From the NCBI RefSeq assembly GCF_013365535.1, contig NZ_CP053590.1, positions 5,260,501-5,324,500 on the forward strand: a stretch of 64,000 nt of DNA, given 5' to 3'. The notes beneath the pieces are model-generated. The model saw only the letters and a program-made list of their open reading frames with translations. It was not told the DNA's origin and ran no database searches. Position 1 is the first letter of the stretch, and each line of letters begins with the position of its first letter. This stretch comes from Aquimarina sp. TRL1. GTDB taxonomy: Bacteria > Bacteroidota > Bacteroidia > Flavobacteriales > Flavobacteriaceae. This document shows, in pieces, positions 37,581 through 46,649 of this stretch. Position numbers and translations under genes: made by a program.

Positions 37581-38954
37581 ATGTATGCAATTTTAGATAT
37601 AGAAACAACAGGAGGAAAATACAATGAAGAAGGTATTACTGAAATTGCTATCTATAAATTTGACGGTCATGAAATAGTGGATCAATTTATAAGTTTAATT
37701 AACCCGGAGCGTCCGATACAGCCTTTCGTATCCAACCTGACCGGGATTAATAACGAAATGCTTAGAAATGCCCCCAAATTTTATGAAGTTGCCAAGCGAA
37801 TTGTAGAAATCACAACAGATGCGATTATTGTGGCTCACAATGCGAGTTTTGATTATCGTATTCTGAAAACAGAATTCTCACGACTGGGATTTGAATTCGA
37901 AAGAGAATCTCTTTGTACTGTAGAACTCTCCCGAAAACTAATCCCGGATCAACCATCCTATAGCCTCGGAAAACTAGTTCGAAGCCTGGGAATCCCCATG
38001 ACCGATAGGCACCGGGCGAATGGAGATGCTTTAGCCACTGTAAAACTTTTCAAACTTCTTCTTGCCAAGGATGTAGAAAAAAAGATTGTCACTAATACGG
38101 TTCGTTTTAAACCCAAAAGACAAATTGACGATAAGCTACTAAAGCTTATTGACAGTGTCCCTTCGGAGACCGGAGTATATTATATGCACGATGCCGAAGG
38201 CAAGATTATCTATATCGGAAAAAGCAGGAATATCAAAAAAAGGCTCAACCAGCATTTTACCAGTGATAACCGGAAATCGAAACGGATACAGGAAGAAGTT
38301 ACCCATGTGACTTTTGAGATTACAGGAAGTGAGTTACTCGCCTTATTAAAGGAGAATGAAGAAATCAAATTACACAAGCCTAAGTTTAATCGGGCCCTGA
38401 GAAGAACACGTTTTGATCAGGCTCTTTATCAATTTACAGACGAAAAAGGATATATCAATCTCAAAACGGCAAGAATTGACCTCAGAAAAAAACCTATCAC
38501 TATATTCACTAACAGGCAGCAGGCCAAATCTTTTATGTTTAAGTGGTCAGAGGAATATCAGCTCTGCCAAAAATTAATGGGATTAGATACTGGCAAAAAA
38601 AATTGTTTTAACTACACTATTAAGCAATGCTATGGAGCTTGTATATCAGAAGAATCTCCTGCCGAGTATAACGAACGGGTGATGGAATTAATACATCACC
38701 ATTCTTTCAAAAACGAAACCATGGTTTTGATCGACCGGGGAAGAGAGGTTGACGAACGCGGAGTCGTATTAATAGAAAATGGAATATTGCAGGGGTTCGG
38801 GTACTTTACCCTTAATTATCAGATAAACAATATCGAGATTTTACGCTCTATTATAACACCTATGAGTCATAACAGAGATGCCCAGCATATCATTCAAAGT
38901 TACATTAGAAAAAACAAAAAGTTAAAAATTATTAAACCTACCAGTAATGAGTAG
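37581..38954 (+). CDS. DnaQ-like exonuclease fused to UvrC-type GIY-YIG domain
   Basis: A 457-aa two-domain nuclease. Residues 1-165 are a DEDDh 3'-5' exonuclease (ILDIETTGG with the first acidic pair, VAHNASFDYRIL, and HRANGDALAT with the last His/Asp). Residues about 185-275 are a GIY-YIG domain like the UvrC N-terminus (TGVYYMHDAEGKIIYIGKSRNIKKRLNQH), followed by a C-terminal part with several Cys (CFNYTIKQCYGACISE). This fusion resembles Cho/DnaQ fusions seen across Bacteroidota and probably works in DNA repair. Confidence 0.9.
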   Translation: MYAILDIETTGGKYNEEGITEIAIYKFDGHEIVDQFISLINPERPIQPFVSNLTGINNEMLRNAPKFYEVAKRIVEITTDAIIVAHNASFDYRILKTEFSRLGFEFERESLCTVELSRKLIPDQPSYSLGKLVRSLGIPMTDRHRANGDALATVKLFKLLLAKDVEKKIVTNTVRFKPKRQIDDKLLKLIDSVPSETGVYYMHDAEGKIIYIGKSRNIKKRLNQHFTSDNRKSKRIQEEVTHVTFEITGSELLALLKENEEIKLHKPKFNRALRRTRFDQALYQFTDEKGYINLKTARIDLRKKPITIFTNRQQAKSFMFKWSEEYQLCQKLMGLDTGKKNCFNYTIKQCYGACISEESPAEYNERVMELIHHHSFKNETMVLIDRGREVDERGVVLIENGILQGFGYFTLNYQINNIEILRSIITPMSHNRDAQHIIQSYIRKNKKLKIIKPTSNE

Positions 38955-39069
38955 ATAATGGTTTCTGAAAAAAATGTCTCTATCATTCCTTATCAAAATA
39001 AAAATGATACTTTAATCATTCTGGGGCATACGTACTTTTTTTAGTATTTTTAGACCAAAACCAACTAAT

Positions 39070-39900
39070 TTGAACTCAAACAAAGCAGAAACTCATTGGA
39101 AAAATAAACTTCATGAAATTATTTATGAAGCAGATACGCCGGCTGGTAAGTTTTTCGATATCATTCTTCTGATATTAATCGTACTTAGTATCATTTTCGT
39201 GATGCTGGAGAGTGTCAAAGGACTCCCGCAATCGACTTATGATTTGCTATATTATGCAGAATGGATTATCACTATTTTTTTCTCACTAGAATACATTGCC
39301 CGGATTGTTTCGATAAAAAAGCCTTCTAACTATATTTTTAGTTTTTATGGGATCATTGATTTTCTATCTACGATTCCGTTATACTTATCTTTTTTCTTTA
39401 CCGGATACCACGCACTGCTTACCGTACGTGCACTTCGGTTATTAAGGGTATTTCGAATATTAAAAATATCGAGATACATTGGAGAGGCAAATAAACTAAG
39501 TACCGCGATAAAAAACAGCAGGGCAAAAATTTCTGTATTCCTGTTTGCCGTTATTGTGCTATGTATTATTCTGGGAACTATTGTTTATCTGGTAGAAGGA
39601 GAAGAAAGCGGCTTTAAAAATATCCCTGTGAGTGTTTATTGGTGCATTGTAACAATGACTACTGTCGGATACGGAGATATTGCTCCTGTAACCCCGGCCG
39701 GGCAGTTTATAGCTGCTTTGATTATGATATTGGGATATGGTATCATTGCTGTTCCGACAGGAATTGTCAGTGCAGAATACTCTCAGCACTCAAAAAAAGT
39801 TCACTTAAACACCCAATCTTGTCATAATTGTAATGAAAATAACCACCAGGACGGGGCTAAATTTTGTCACAATTGCGGAGAATCACTCTATAATGAATAA
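39070..39900 (+). CDS. Voltage-gated K+ channel with C-terminal zinc ribbon
   Basis: A 276-aa six-helix ion channel. S4 carries regularly spaced Arg at 120, 123, 126 and 129. The selectivity filter TTVGYGD is at 197-203. The C-terminal tail ends in CHNC and CHNCG (Cys 251, 254, 266 and 269), a zinc-ribbon layout. The start appears to be TTG at 39070. The tail overlaps the miaA start by 8 bases. Likely a homotetramer in the inner membrane setting potential. The ribbon may sense metal or redox state; that is inference. Confidence 0.88.
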   Translation: MNSNKAETHWKNKLHEIIYEADTPAGKFFDIILLILIVLSIIFVMLESVKGLPQSTYDLLYYAEWIITIFFSLEYIARIVSIKKPSNYIFSFYGIIDFLSTIPLYLSFFFTGYHALLTVRALRLLRVFRILKISRYIGEANKLSTAIKNSRAKISVFLFAVIVLCIILGTIVYLVEGEESGFKNIPVSVYWCIVTMTTVGYGDIAPVTPAGQFIAALIMILGYGIIAVPTGIVSAEYSQHSKKVHLNTQSCHNCNENNHQDGAKFCHNCGESLYNE

Positions 39901-40798
39901 ACATCTTATTGTTATTGTTGGCCCTACTGCCATTGGAAAAACGAATCTAAGTATTCAACTGGCACGTCATTTTGATTGCGAAATTTTGTCTGCGGATAGC
40001 CGGCAATTTTTTAAAGAAATGCAGATCGGAACTGCAGCCCCTACGACAGAAGAGCTGAGTATGGCACCTCATCACTGCATACAACATATCAGCATACAGG
40101 ATGCTTATTCTGTAGGAGATTATGAAAAAGAAGCACTCAGCATCTTAACCTCCTTATTTGCCAAAAAAGATATCGCTATTCTAATTGGAGGATCCGGTTT
40201 ATATGTCCGGGCAGTAACTGATGGGCTTGATGATTTCCCCGAAATAGATCCTGCCATCCGGATTACTTTAAATGACATTTTTGAAAAAAAGGGAATCACG
40301 GCACTTCAGGAACAGTTACAAACATTAGACCCTGTACAGTACAACAAAATGGATATTCAAAATCCGCATCGATTGATTCGGGCACTAGAGATCTGTATTG
40401 GTACCGGTACCCCCTACTCTTCTTTTCTAAGTACCGCTGGAAAAAGCCGTCCTTTTAATATTATAAAAATAGGGATTACTGCCGATCGTCAGATTATTTA
40501 TGATCGTATCAATACCAGAGTAGATCATATGATGGAGGAAGGCTTACTAAAAGAAGTAACCGCTTTATATGAATTCAAAGCATTAAATGCCCTGAATACT
40601 GTTGGTTATAAAGAGTTATTCAAGTACCTGGATAAGGAATGGTCTCTGGAAACAGCTATTGCCGAAATAAAAAAGAACACAAGACGCTTTGCTAAGCGAC
40701 AGCTAACCTGGTTCCGAAAAGACCCAAAAATTCACTGGTTTGACTACCAGGAAGACACAAAGAAAATCATACAGAAAATTGATACGTTTCTCTCATAA
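39893..40798 (+). CDS. miaA: tRNA dimethylallyltransferase MiaA
   Basis: A 301-aa enzyme adding a dimethylallyl group to A37 of tRNAs reading UNN codons. The P-loop GPTAIGKTNLS is at about 10-20. The DSRQFFKEMQIGTA segment, GGSGLYVRAV, and the C-terminal TRRFAKRQLTWFRKD are family marks. The ATG at 39893 fits homologues; an upstream in-frame ATG at 39833 lies inside the channel gene. It overlaps the channel stop by 8 bases. Confidence 0.96.
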   Translation: MNKHLIVIVGPTAIGKTNLSIQLARHFDCEILSADSRQFFKEMQIGTAAPTTEELSMAPHHCIQHISIQDAYSVGDYEKEALSILTSLFAKKDIAILIGGSGLYVRAVTDGLDDFPEIDPAIRITLNDIFEKKGITALQEQLQTLDPVQYNKMDIQNPHRLIRALEICIGTGTPYSSFLSTAGKSRPFNIIKIGITADRQIIYDRINTRVDHMMEEGLLKEVTALYEFKALNALNTVGYKELFKYLDKEWSLETAIAEIKKNTRRFAKRQLTWFRKDPKIHWFDYQEDTKKIIQKIDTFLS

Positions 40799-40838
40799 AA
40801 AAAAGGCTGTAAATGCACTGACATCTACAGCCTTTTAT
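40799..40838. terminator. Bidirectional terminator after miaA
   Basis: An 11-bp stem (AAAAGGCTGTA with TACAGCCTTTT) and a 14-base loop, between convergent miaA and the response regulator gene. Confidence 0.8.
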
Positions 40839-40884
40839 ATTGCTTTAATAAAGTATTGGTTTGTTTGGTTAAAAAAAACATTTT

Positions 40885-41607
40885 CTAGTCTTCTTCTTCC
40901 CCTTCTTTTCGAACTACCAGTCGAAATCCTTCTCCGTGGATATTGAGAATTTCTACCGTTTCGTCTTGTTTTAAATATTTTCTAAGTTTAGCGATATACA
41001 CATCCATACTACGAGAGGTAAAATAGTTATCATCTCTCCATATTTTTGTCAATGCTAATTCTCTAGGCATTAAGTCATTTAAGTGCAACGCCAATAAACG
41101 CAATAATTCGTTTTCTTTTGGAGACAATTTTATAGATTCTTCATCCTTATAGGTAAGAAATCTCAACTTAGAATTCAGATGGAAACTTCCGATCATAAAC
41201 TCAAACTGCTTACTGTCAACTACCGATTCAGTAGTTTTTCGCTGCATAATCGCCTGAATTTTCATTAACAGCACTTCACTATCGAATGGTTTATTAAGAT
41301 AATCATCCGCTCCTATCTTGTATCCTTTAAGCACATCCTCTTTCATTGCCTTGGCAGTTAGGAAGATAATAGGAATCTCTTCATTTTTATCTCTGATTTC
41401 TTTTGCTAATGTAAATCCGTCTTTGTATGGCATCATTACGTCAAGAATACACATGTCGTAATCATCCTTTTTGAACTTTTCAAAACCTTCCATTCCATTC
41501 TTGGCATGGACTACTTGGTAATCATTCATTACAAGATAGTCTTTTAACACAGTTCCAAAATTCGGATCATCTTCAACAAGCAAAATCTTTTTGTTTTCTG
41601 TTTCCAT
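40885..41607 (-). CDS. OmpR-family response regulator (RprY-like)
   Basis: A 240-aa regulator. The receiver has the acidic pair at 12-13 (EDD), the phosphorylated Asp in MCILDVMMPYKDG (about 55) and Lys in LNKPFDSE (about 104). The winged-helix output domain (about 135-232) includes LSPKENELLRLLALH and the SRSMDVYIAKLRKYL recognition segment. Its partner kinase gene lies 3 bp upstream. It resembles RprY, a conserved flavobacterial and Bacteroides regulator. An acidic tail (EGEEED) closes it. Confidence 0.92.
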   Translation of the reverse strand: METENKKILLVEDDPNFGTVLKDYLVMNDYQVVHAKNGMEGFEKFKKDDYDMCILDVMMPYKDGFTLAKEIRDKNEEIPIIFLTAKAMKEDVLKGYKIGADDYLNKPFDSEVLLMKIQAIMQRKTTESVVDSKQFEFMIGSFHLNSKLRFLTYKDEESIKLSPKENELLRLLALHLNDLMPRELALTKIWRDDNYFTSRSMDVYIAKLRKYLKQDETVEILNIHGEGFRLVVRKEGEEED

Positions 41608-41610
41608 ATT

Positions 41611-43179
41611 TTATGATATTAATGGTAATTTAATTATGAAGGTAGAGCCTTTTCCCCTTTCGCTCTCTACCCAAATTTGACCGTGATGGTCATCTATGAT
41701 TCTTTTTACATAAGTAAGTCCTAAGCCATGCCCTTTTACATTGTGAAGATCCCCTGTGTGTTCTCTAAAGAATTTTTCAAATATTTTCTTTTGTACTACT
41801 TTACTCATCCCTTTTCCCTGATCTCTAATTTTCAGAAGAATGCTATCCTTAACATTCTCTGTATAGATATCTATTTTTGGTGAGTCTTCAGAATATTTTA
41901 TAGCGTTGTCCAGTATATTAACTACGACATTAATCATATGACTATCATTGGCTAATATCGCTGATTTAAATGCGCCCAAATGGGTTTTAATATATCCGGA
42001 CTTATCTTCTACTATAAGAGATACATGGGTTATTGCATCTTCTATAATATCGTGTAGCTTTAGTCTTTCTTTTTTAATATTTAATTGATTTTTCTCCAGT
42101 TGAGAAATCCGTAAAACATTTTCTACCTGAGCATGCATTCTTTTATTTTCCTCTCGTATCATCGTCAGGTATCGTTGTGTTTTTTCGCTATCTCCACCTA
42201 TTTTCGGGTTTTTAATGGCATCTAGCGCCAGGTTTATAGTTGCTATTGGTGTTTTTAATTCATGCGTCATATTATTGATAAAATCTGTTTTTATCTCCGA
42301 TATCTGACGCTGCATAATTAATTGAGATAATGCACTGGAATAAGCAATAACAATAATTAATGTAAACATGATAGAAAGAATTGTCATCCCTTTTATCGAG
42401 GATAACACATATTTTTTCTTTCCTGTAAAATTAACATACAACTGATATTTACTAAATCCTTGTTCATTAATAAAAAGTGGTACTGAATAAGTAGTTGGGT
42501 ATTCCAGGCTAAAATCATCAGAATGGACTCTTGTCGCTAGTGCATTACTATATATAGCATATTCAAAATCCACTTTTATATCTCGTTTTTCTAACTCTTT
42601 ATTTATTAATCTTTCTATCTCTTCTTTTTTTACTCTCCTGTGTATCGGAAAATAACTTGCGATTTCTCCTATAGCCTCTTCATAATCTCTTCGCTGAAGA
42701 TCTGTCAATCTTTGAATTCTTTCTAATTTAGAAATCTTTCTGTTTTTTGTGATACGCGCTCCATTTTCTCCTCCTATCGTATCTGTCTTTCGATTCAATA
42801 TTACTTTTTTCAACTTTACCGTATCGATATTGAAGGCTATAAAAGAAGAAAACAGCTTATAATCTTCTTCTAAACTACCATTTGCATATGACAATCCTTT
42901 TCTGGTACTATCAATGCTTATATCAAGCAATTGTCGAATCGTTTTATTATCCGGAGCATCAATTGTATCTATAATTTGCTGCAACGGAAAAAATATCTCT
43001 TCAAACTCTCTATACTGAATATCTTTTGATACGGATATAAGAATATGTTTTGCATTTAACGAAAACTGTTCCTCATTATTTTCTACCGTATTATTAATCC
43101 AATATCCCTGCACAAAAATGATACCAATCAGTGACAAGCTCATCAAAATTATTAGCAGGACGAATAGTCTTTTATTCAT
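41611..43179 (-). CDS. Sensor histidine kinase (RprX-like)
   Basis: A 522-aa kinase from the ATG at 43179; a start eight codons upstream is possible. One membrane segment at the N-terminus (about 5-23) and one near 265-290 frame a periplasmic sensor. The HisKA box FINNMTHELKTPIATINLALDAI holds the phosphorylated His. The N-box (VVNILDNAIKYS), G1 (DQGKGMS) and G2 (GHGLGLTYVKRI) follow. The regulator gene begins 3 bp on, so they form one operon. Confidence 0.92.
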   Translation of the reverse strand: MNKRLFVLLIILMSLSLIGIIFVQGYWINNTVENNEEQFSLNAKHILISVSKDIQYREFEEIFFPLQQIIDTIDAPDNKTIRQLLDISIDSTRKGLSYANGSLEEDYKLFSSFIAFNIDTVKLKKVILNRKTDTIGGENGARITKNRKISKLERIQRLTDLQRRDYEEAIGEIASYFPIHRRVKKEEIERLINKELEKRDIKVDFEYAIYSNALATRVHSDDFSLEYPTTYSVPLFINEQGFSKYQLYVNFTGKKKYVLSSIKGMTILSIMFTLIIVIAYSSALSQLIMQRQISEIKTDFINNMTHELKTPIATINLALDAIKNPKIGGDSEKTQRYLTMIREENKRMHAQVENVLRISQLEKNQLNIKKERLKLHDIIEDAITHVSLIVEDKSGYIKTHLGAFKSAILANDSHMINVVVNILDNAIKYSEDSPKIDIYTENVKDSILLKIRDQGKGMSKVVQKKIFEKFFREHTGDLHNVKGHGLGLTYVKRIIDDHHGQIWVESERGKGSTFIIKLPLIS

Positions 43180-43248
43180 GCCCCAAAAATAAGACTTTAA
43201 CATTTAGCCACTTTATGGTTTAACCAAATGTTAACAGTATACTATGAC

Positions 43249-43842
43249 TTATTCACAAGACGATAAGAGAATAATTTTATTGTGGATTTTCTGAACCTGA
43301 TCGTGTGTATTTTTCAGATTATTATTTCGTATTACAAAGTCGGCAAACGGGACTTTTTGGTCATCTGTCCATTGGTTTTTCATTCGATCTTTTACCTGTT
43401 CTTCTGTTGTATTATCTCGTTGCATCACCCGCCTGATACGTTCTTCTTCTGACACGACAACCAGGATCGTATAATCACATTTTTTATATCCTCCATTCTC
43501 AAATAGAATAGCTGCTTCTTTTATAACGTATTGCCCCTTTTGTTTATTCTTCCAATTGTTAAAATCTTTCGCTACTGCAGGATGCACGATACTATTTAAT
43601 GCTTCTAACAAGGCTTTATCCCGAAAAACTTTATTCGCTATATACGCTCGATTCAATGCGCCGTCCTGATATGCTTTTTCTCCTAATAAGTCTACAATAG
43701 CAGCTTGTAGGGTTTCATCTGTATTCATCAACTGTTTTGCCTCTTTATCTGCGATATAAACAGCAATCCCCATATCCTGAAACATATTAGCAATTGTCGA
43801 TTTGCCACTTCCAATTCCTCCGGTAAGTCCTACTACTTTCAT
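43249..43842 (-). CDS. coaE: Dephospho-CoA kinase
   Basis: A 197-aa P-loop kinase for the last step of coenzyme A synthesis. The Walker A motif GLTGGIGSGKSTIA is at 5-18; ADKEAKQL, HPAVAKDF and the lid region RRVMQRDNTTEEQVKDRM are family marks. Normal length. It ends a minus-strand run started by the glycosyltransferase and YbbR-like genes, with 7 bp from the YbbR-like gene. Confidence 0.95.
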   Translation of the reverse strand: MKVVGLTGGIGSGKSTIANMFQDMGIAVYIADKEAKQLMNTDETLQAAIVDLLGEKAYQDGALNRAYIANKVFRDKALLEALNSIVHPAVAKDFNNWKNKQKGQYVIKEAAILFENGGYKKCDYTILVVVSEEERIRRVMQRDNTTEEQVKDRMKNQWTDDQKVPFADFVIRNNNLKNTHDQVQKIHNKIILLSSCE

Positions 43843-43849
43843 CTTCTTT

Positions 43850-44815
43850 CTATTTTAAGATTACAAATTGCACCTGTTTTTCTCCCAGCCTCACATCGTG
43901 AACCGTAACCGGATATTCCTTAATCTCCAGAATCAAAAAAGAACTCCCTTCTGCTACCTTTTGATAATCCGCGATAATTTTAAAATCAGAGGGCGCTATT
44001 GTATTATATGTATCCAGCCCAACCCTATACACTACCTTGACTTCTTTTGGAAATACCTTTACCTCATGATTGTCAGGTACATTAATAAGTGTCACCGGGA
44101 TCTCCTGACTTCCTTCCGTAAATTTACTTACGTCTATAGAAGCGGTAATTTCTAAGGGACTCACAGTAACTCCCAAAGGAAAATCACTTCGATCCAAAGC
44201 TACTTTTGTACTGTAGTTTTTATGAACCCCTTCTATCAGAAATTCTTCTGTTTGTATGGATGCAATCGTATCCACAATCCTTTTTGCTCCGGAGACAATT
44301 ACTGAATCGGGGCTTGGAATTACTCCTTCTGCACTTCCGTAACCTGCTGTAAAAGTCACATTTCCATTGATTGTTACAGGTATCTTTTTTTCTAAATTCT
44401 CATCCAGCTTCAACCGGATTGTATCTTTCTGAACAGATAACACCCGCCCTTTAAAATCCAGGTTATTCTTAAGTAATAATGCCTGCTTATCAATAAAAAA
44501 GGAATACCCTCTACCGGAAGCAGTTACAGCATCTTCTACATCAAAAGTCAAGGCATTTTTCTTCCAATTATTACTCATCAGACGAAACCCGTTTCCATTG
44601 AGAATAATCTTCAGGCTCAGGTCACTAGTCGTATTGAGTATTTTTCCGTTGGGGATATTCACATATCGGATTGGTACCTCCACCTCTCTTGTATAGTTTT
44701 TAGAAAACTGAATAAACAACCATAGCATGGATGTAAATGTGAGAAAAAACAGAAATGTTTTTACATTGTTCCGTTTAAAAGAAAACCTATGACGTATACT
44801 GCTTTGTTCTTTCAT
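43850..44815 (-). CDS. YbbR-like domain protein
   Basis: A 321-aa protein with one N-terminal membrane segment (about 18-37) and a beta-rich outer part made of YbbR-like repeats (PVTINGNVTFTAGYGSAEGVIPSPDSVIVSG and EIPVTLINVPDNHEVKVFPKEV). YbbR domains occur in CdaR, the regulator of di-adenylate cyclase in Firmicutes, but in Bacteroidota the gene usually sits beside coaE as here. Its role is unknown. Probably inner-membrane anchored and facing the periplasm. Confidence 0.85.
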   Translation of the reverse strand: MKEQSSIRHRFSFKRNNVKTFLFFLTFTSMLWLFIQFSKNYTREVEVPIRYVNIPNGKILNTTSDLSLKIILNGNGFRLMSNNWKKNALTFDVEDAVTASGRGYSFFIDKQALLLKNNLDFKGRVLSVQKDTIRLKLDENLEKKIPVTINGNVTFTAGYGSAEGVIPSPDSVIVSGAKRIVDTIASIQTEEFLIEGVHKNYSTKVALDRSDFPLGVTVSPLEITASIDVSKFTEGSQEIPVTLINVPDNHEVKVFPKEVKVVYRVGLDTYNTIAPSDFKIIADYQKVAEGSSFLILEIKEYPVTVHDVRLGEKQVQFVILK

Positions 44816-44913
44816 CTATAATTAGTATCGTTTTAAAAGAGACGTTAAAAATCTGACATCCCACCGAGTTCCTGCCCTGGTTTATCAACACCCGTGCTAA
44901 ACTATTTTTTTAC

Positions 44914-45918
44914 CTACTGCCGAAAAAATAATTTCCGAAACTTCTCTTCTGGTTTTTTACCTAATACATGAATATAGTAATAAGCGGTTAAAAAACCTTT
45001 TCCATACCCATAAAACTGTATCAAAACAGCTATTACAGCTTTGATTGCTATCGATACACTTTTATAAGATCGCAGTGCTCCTATAAAAATCAGTAAAAAA
45101 TACCCTGCCAGGAAGGCTGCAAAATACCAGTACCCAAAACATGCAGCGACTATCGACAGTATTGCAAATGCGATAAACAAGCTTGGAAACCAATAGGTTA
45201 TTTTTGCTGTTTGCGGATGCCATTTATTCAAAATAGGCCGCACCAACCCAAACTTATGAACCTGTATTTTAAATTTTTCCCAGGAGATTCTTCGTTTATG
45301 AAAAACTTTTGCCGTTGGAATCAAAGCTGTTTCATATCCCAGCTCCCACAAACGGATAGTCAAATCCGGATCTTCTCCGGGATGAATATTTCCGAATCCG
45401 GATGATTTTTCAAAAGCCTCTCTGGATAAGCCCATATTAAAACTTCTCGGCTGAAATTTACCCATCGTATTTTTTCTTCCTCTAATTCCTCCAGTTGTCA
45501 TATATGAAGTCATACTGAAGCTAATTGCTTTTTGCAGGTCCGAGAAACTCGAATGTGCATCATCGGGACCTCCAAAACAATGAACAAACTTCTTCGCTAA
45601 AAAAGAAGCGACTTCGCTTAGGTAATCCGCCGGTAAAATTACATCACTATCCAAAATTATAAAGTAATTCCCTTTTGCCACACGCATCCCATAGTTCCTG
45701 GAATCTCCCGGTCCCGTATTTTCCTTTTGATAATAACTGATCGATAATTGATCTTTATATTTTTCTACCTCTGCGGCTGCAGTATCAGTGGAACCATCTT
45801 CTACAATTACTATTTCATATGGCTGATCATACTCCATAGCTTTCATACTCGCTAATAATTCTTTAATCTCTTCGGGCCTGTTATAAACAGGTATAATAAA
45901 TGAAAAGTCTGGCTTCAT
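44914..45918 (-). CDS. Family 2 glycosyltransferase
   Basis: A 334-aa GT-A enzyme. The sugar-nucleotide site starts with SFIIPVYNRPEEIKELL, the acidic motif LDSDVIL is near 93-99, and the acceptor region GEDPDLTIRLWELGYETALIP (ED motif) is near 185-205. Two or three membrane segments near 250-325 anchor the C-terminus, so it probably acts at the inner membrane face on lipid-linked sugars. It is the last core gene before the cassette array. Confidence 0.9.
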   Translation of the reverse strand: MKPDFSFIIPVYNRPEEIKELLASMKAMEYDQPYEIVIVEDGSTDTAAAEVEKYKDQLSISYYQKENTGPGDSRNYGMRVAKGNYFIILDSDVILPADYLSEVASFLAKKFVHCFGGPDDAHSSFSDLQKAISFSMTSYMTTGGIRGRKNTMGKFQPRSFNMGLSREAFEKSSGFGNIHPGEDPDLTIRLWELGYETALIPTAKVFHKRRISWEKFKIQVHKFGLVRPILNKWHPQTAKITYWFPSLFIAFAILSIVAACFGYWYFAAFLAGYFLLIFIGALRSYKSVSIAIKAVIAVLIQFYGYGKGFLTAYYYIHVLGKKPEEKFRKLFFRQ

Positions 45919-46276
45919 ACAGCAAAGGTAATCAAAGAATGATTCTTTGAATAAAACCGTTCTCTTTATTTTAAACAGAAATACATCTCAAAACTATGTT
46001 TCGAAAATGAACTCTTCTTATAGAAGTGGTTTAAACTTTTTTCAATTTGCTAAACATGAGGAATTCAACCATAGTTGGGCTACGATGCTACGCTATCGCA
46101 TTTTAGAATTTCATCACAGCACATCCACACCTAAACTCCCGCGGCGCACCCCTCCTCAATAGCTATAAAACACTATTTAACAAATATTTACATCCCGACA
46201 TTTATAATTTGGAACATTCTTTGCGATATAAAGATTGTTTTCTGAAGAATTTTGCGCTTGTTTTCAGGGAGTATAA
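45919..46276. other. Degenerate junction between core genome and cassette array
   Basis: No gene can be supported. There is a short hairpin (TCAAAGAAT/ATTCTTTGA, 45932-45950) and a locally GC-rich spot (CCCGCGGCGCACCCCTCC near 46138-46156) that is unlike the rest of the window. It may hold the wrecked front part of the integrase gene or other mobile debris, but I could not find integrase motifs in it. Confidence 0.4.
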
Positions 46277-46579
46277 TTGGATAAAAAAGCCTCTAAAACC
46301 ATCATAATCGAGCGCTTCATATCATCTTGTTACCTAATCAATTTGAAAGAGCCTCAGGTGGCAAAAATTGTTAGAAGGGCTAGTGCAAAGTCCAGTATCT
46401 TACGAAAAATAACCCCGAAAATGTTAAGGCATTCTTTTGCCACTCACCTTTTAGAAGACGGAACAGATATTAGATACATCCAAACTTTACTAGGGCATAG
46501 TAGTACAAAAACAACAGAAGTATACACACAAGTTGCCCTAAATAATTTTAAATCAATTAGAAATCCGCTAGATTTGTAG
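46277..46579 (+). pseudogene. IntI/Xer-like tyrosine recombinase, C-terminal remnant
   Basis: The 100-aa frame matches only the end of an integron-integrase/XerD-type recombinase, from about residue 28 on. Visible are the box II Arg51 in LRHSFATHLLEDGTDIRYIQ, His74 in LLGHSS, the nucleophile Tyr83 in YTQV, and the IRNPLD ending typical of IntI-like proteins. The Arg of box I and the DNA-binding N-terminal domain are missing, and the HxxR His position is Lys48. It cannot recombine alone. It reads towards the first cassette, the same direction as the array. It uses TTG as nominal start, so it is most likely a relic. Confidence 0.7.
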
Positions 46580-46594
46580 AAAAATATAATGGAA

Positions 46595-46616
46595 ATATGT
46601 GTACCGGTACACATAT
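46595..46616. repeat. 22-bp perfect palindrome in the presumed attI region
   Basis: A perfect palindrome centred on ACCGGT (core GTGTACCGGTACAC) lies between the integrase stop and the first cassette boundary at 46623/46624. It may be an operator, part of attI, or a promoter element for the array. Which one cannot be told. Confidence 0.6.
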
Positions 46617-46649
46617 CCAATTGTTAGCTCTAATTACCGAAAACCAAAT

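Noticed and set aside
45947..46162. 71-codon frame before the integrase remnant, perhaps transposase debris
   Set aside because: Phrases such as SGLNFFQFAKHEE hint at transposase-like text, but no catalytic motif or inverted repeats were found.
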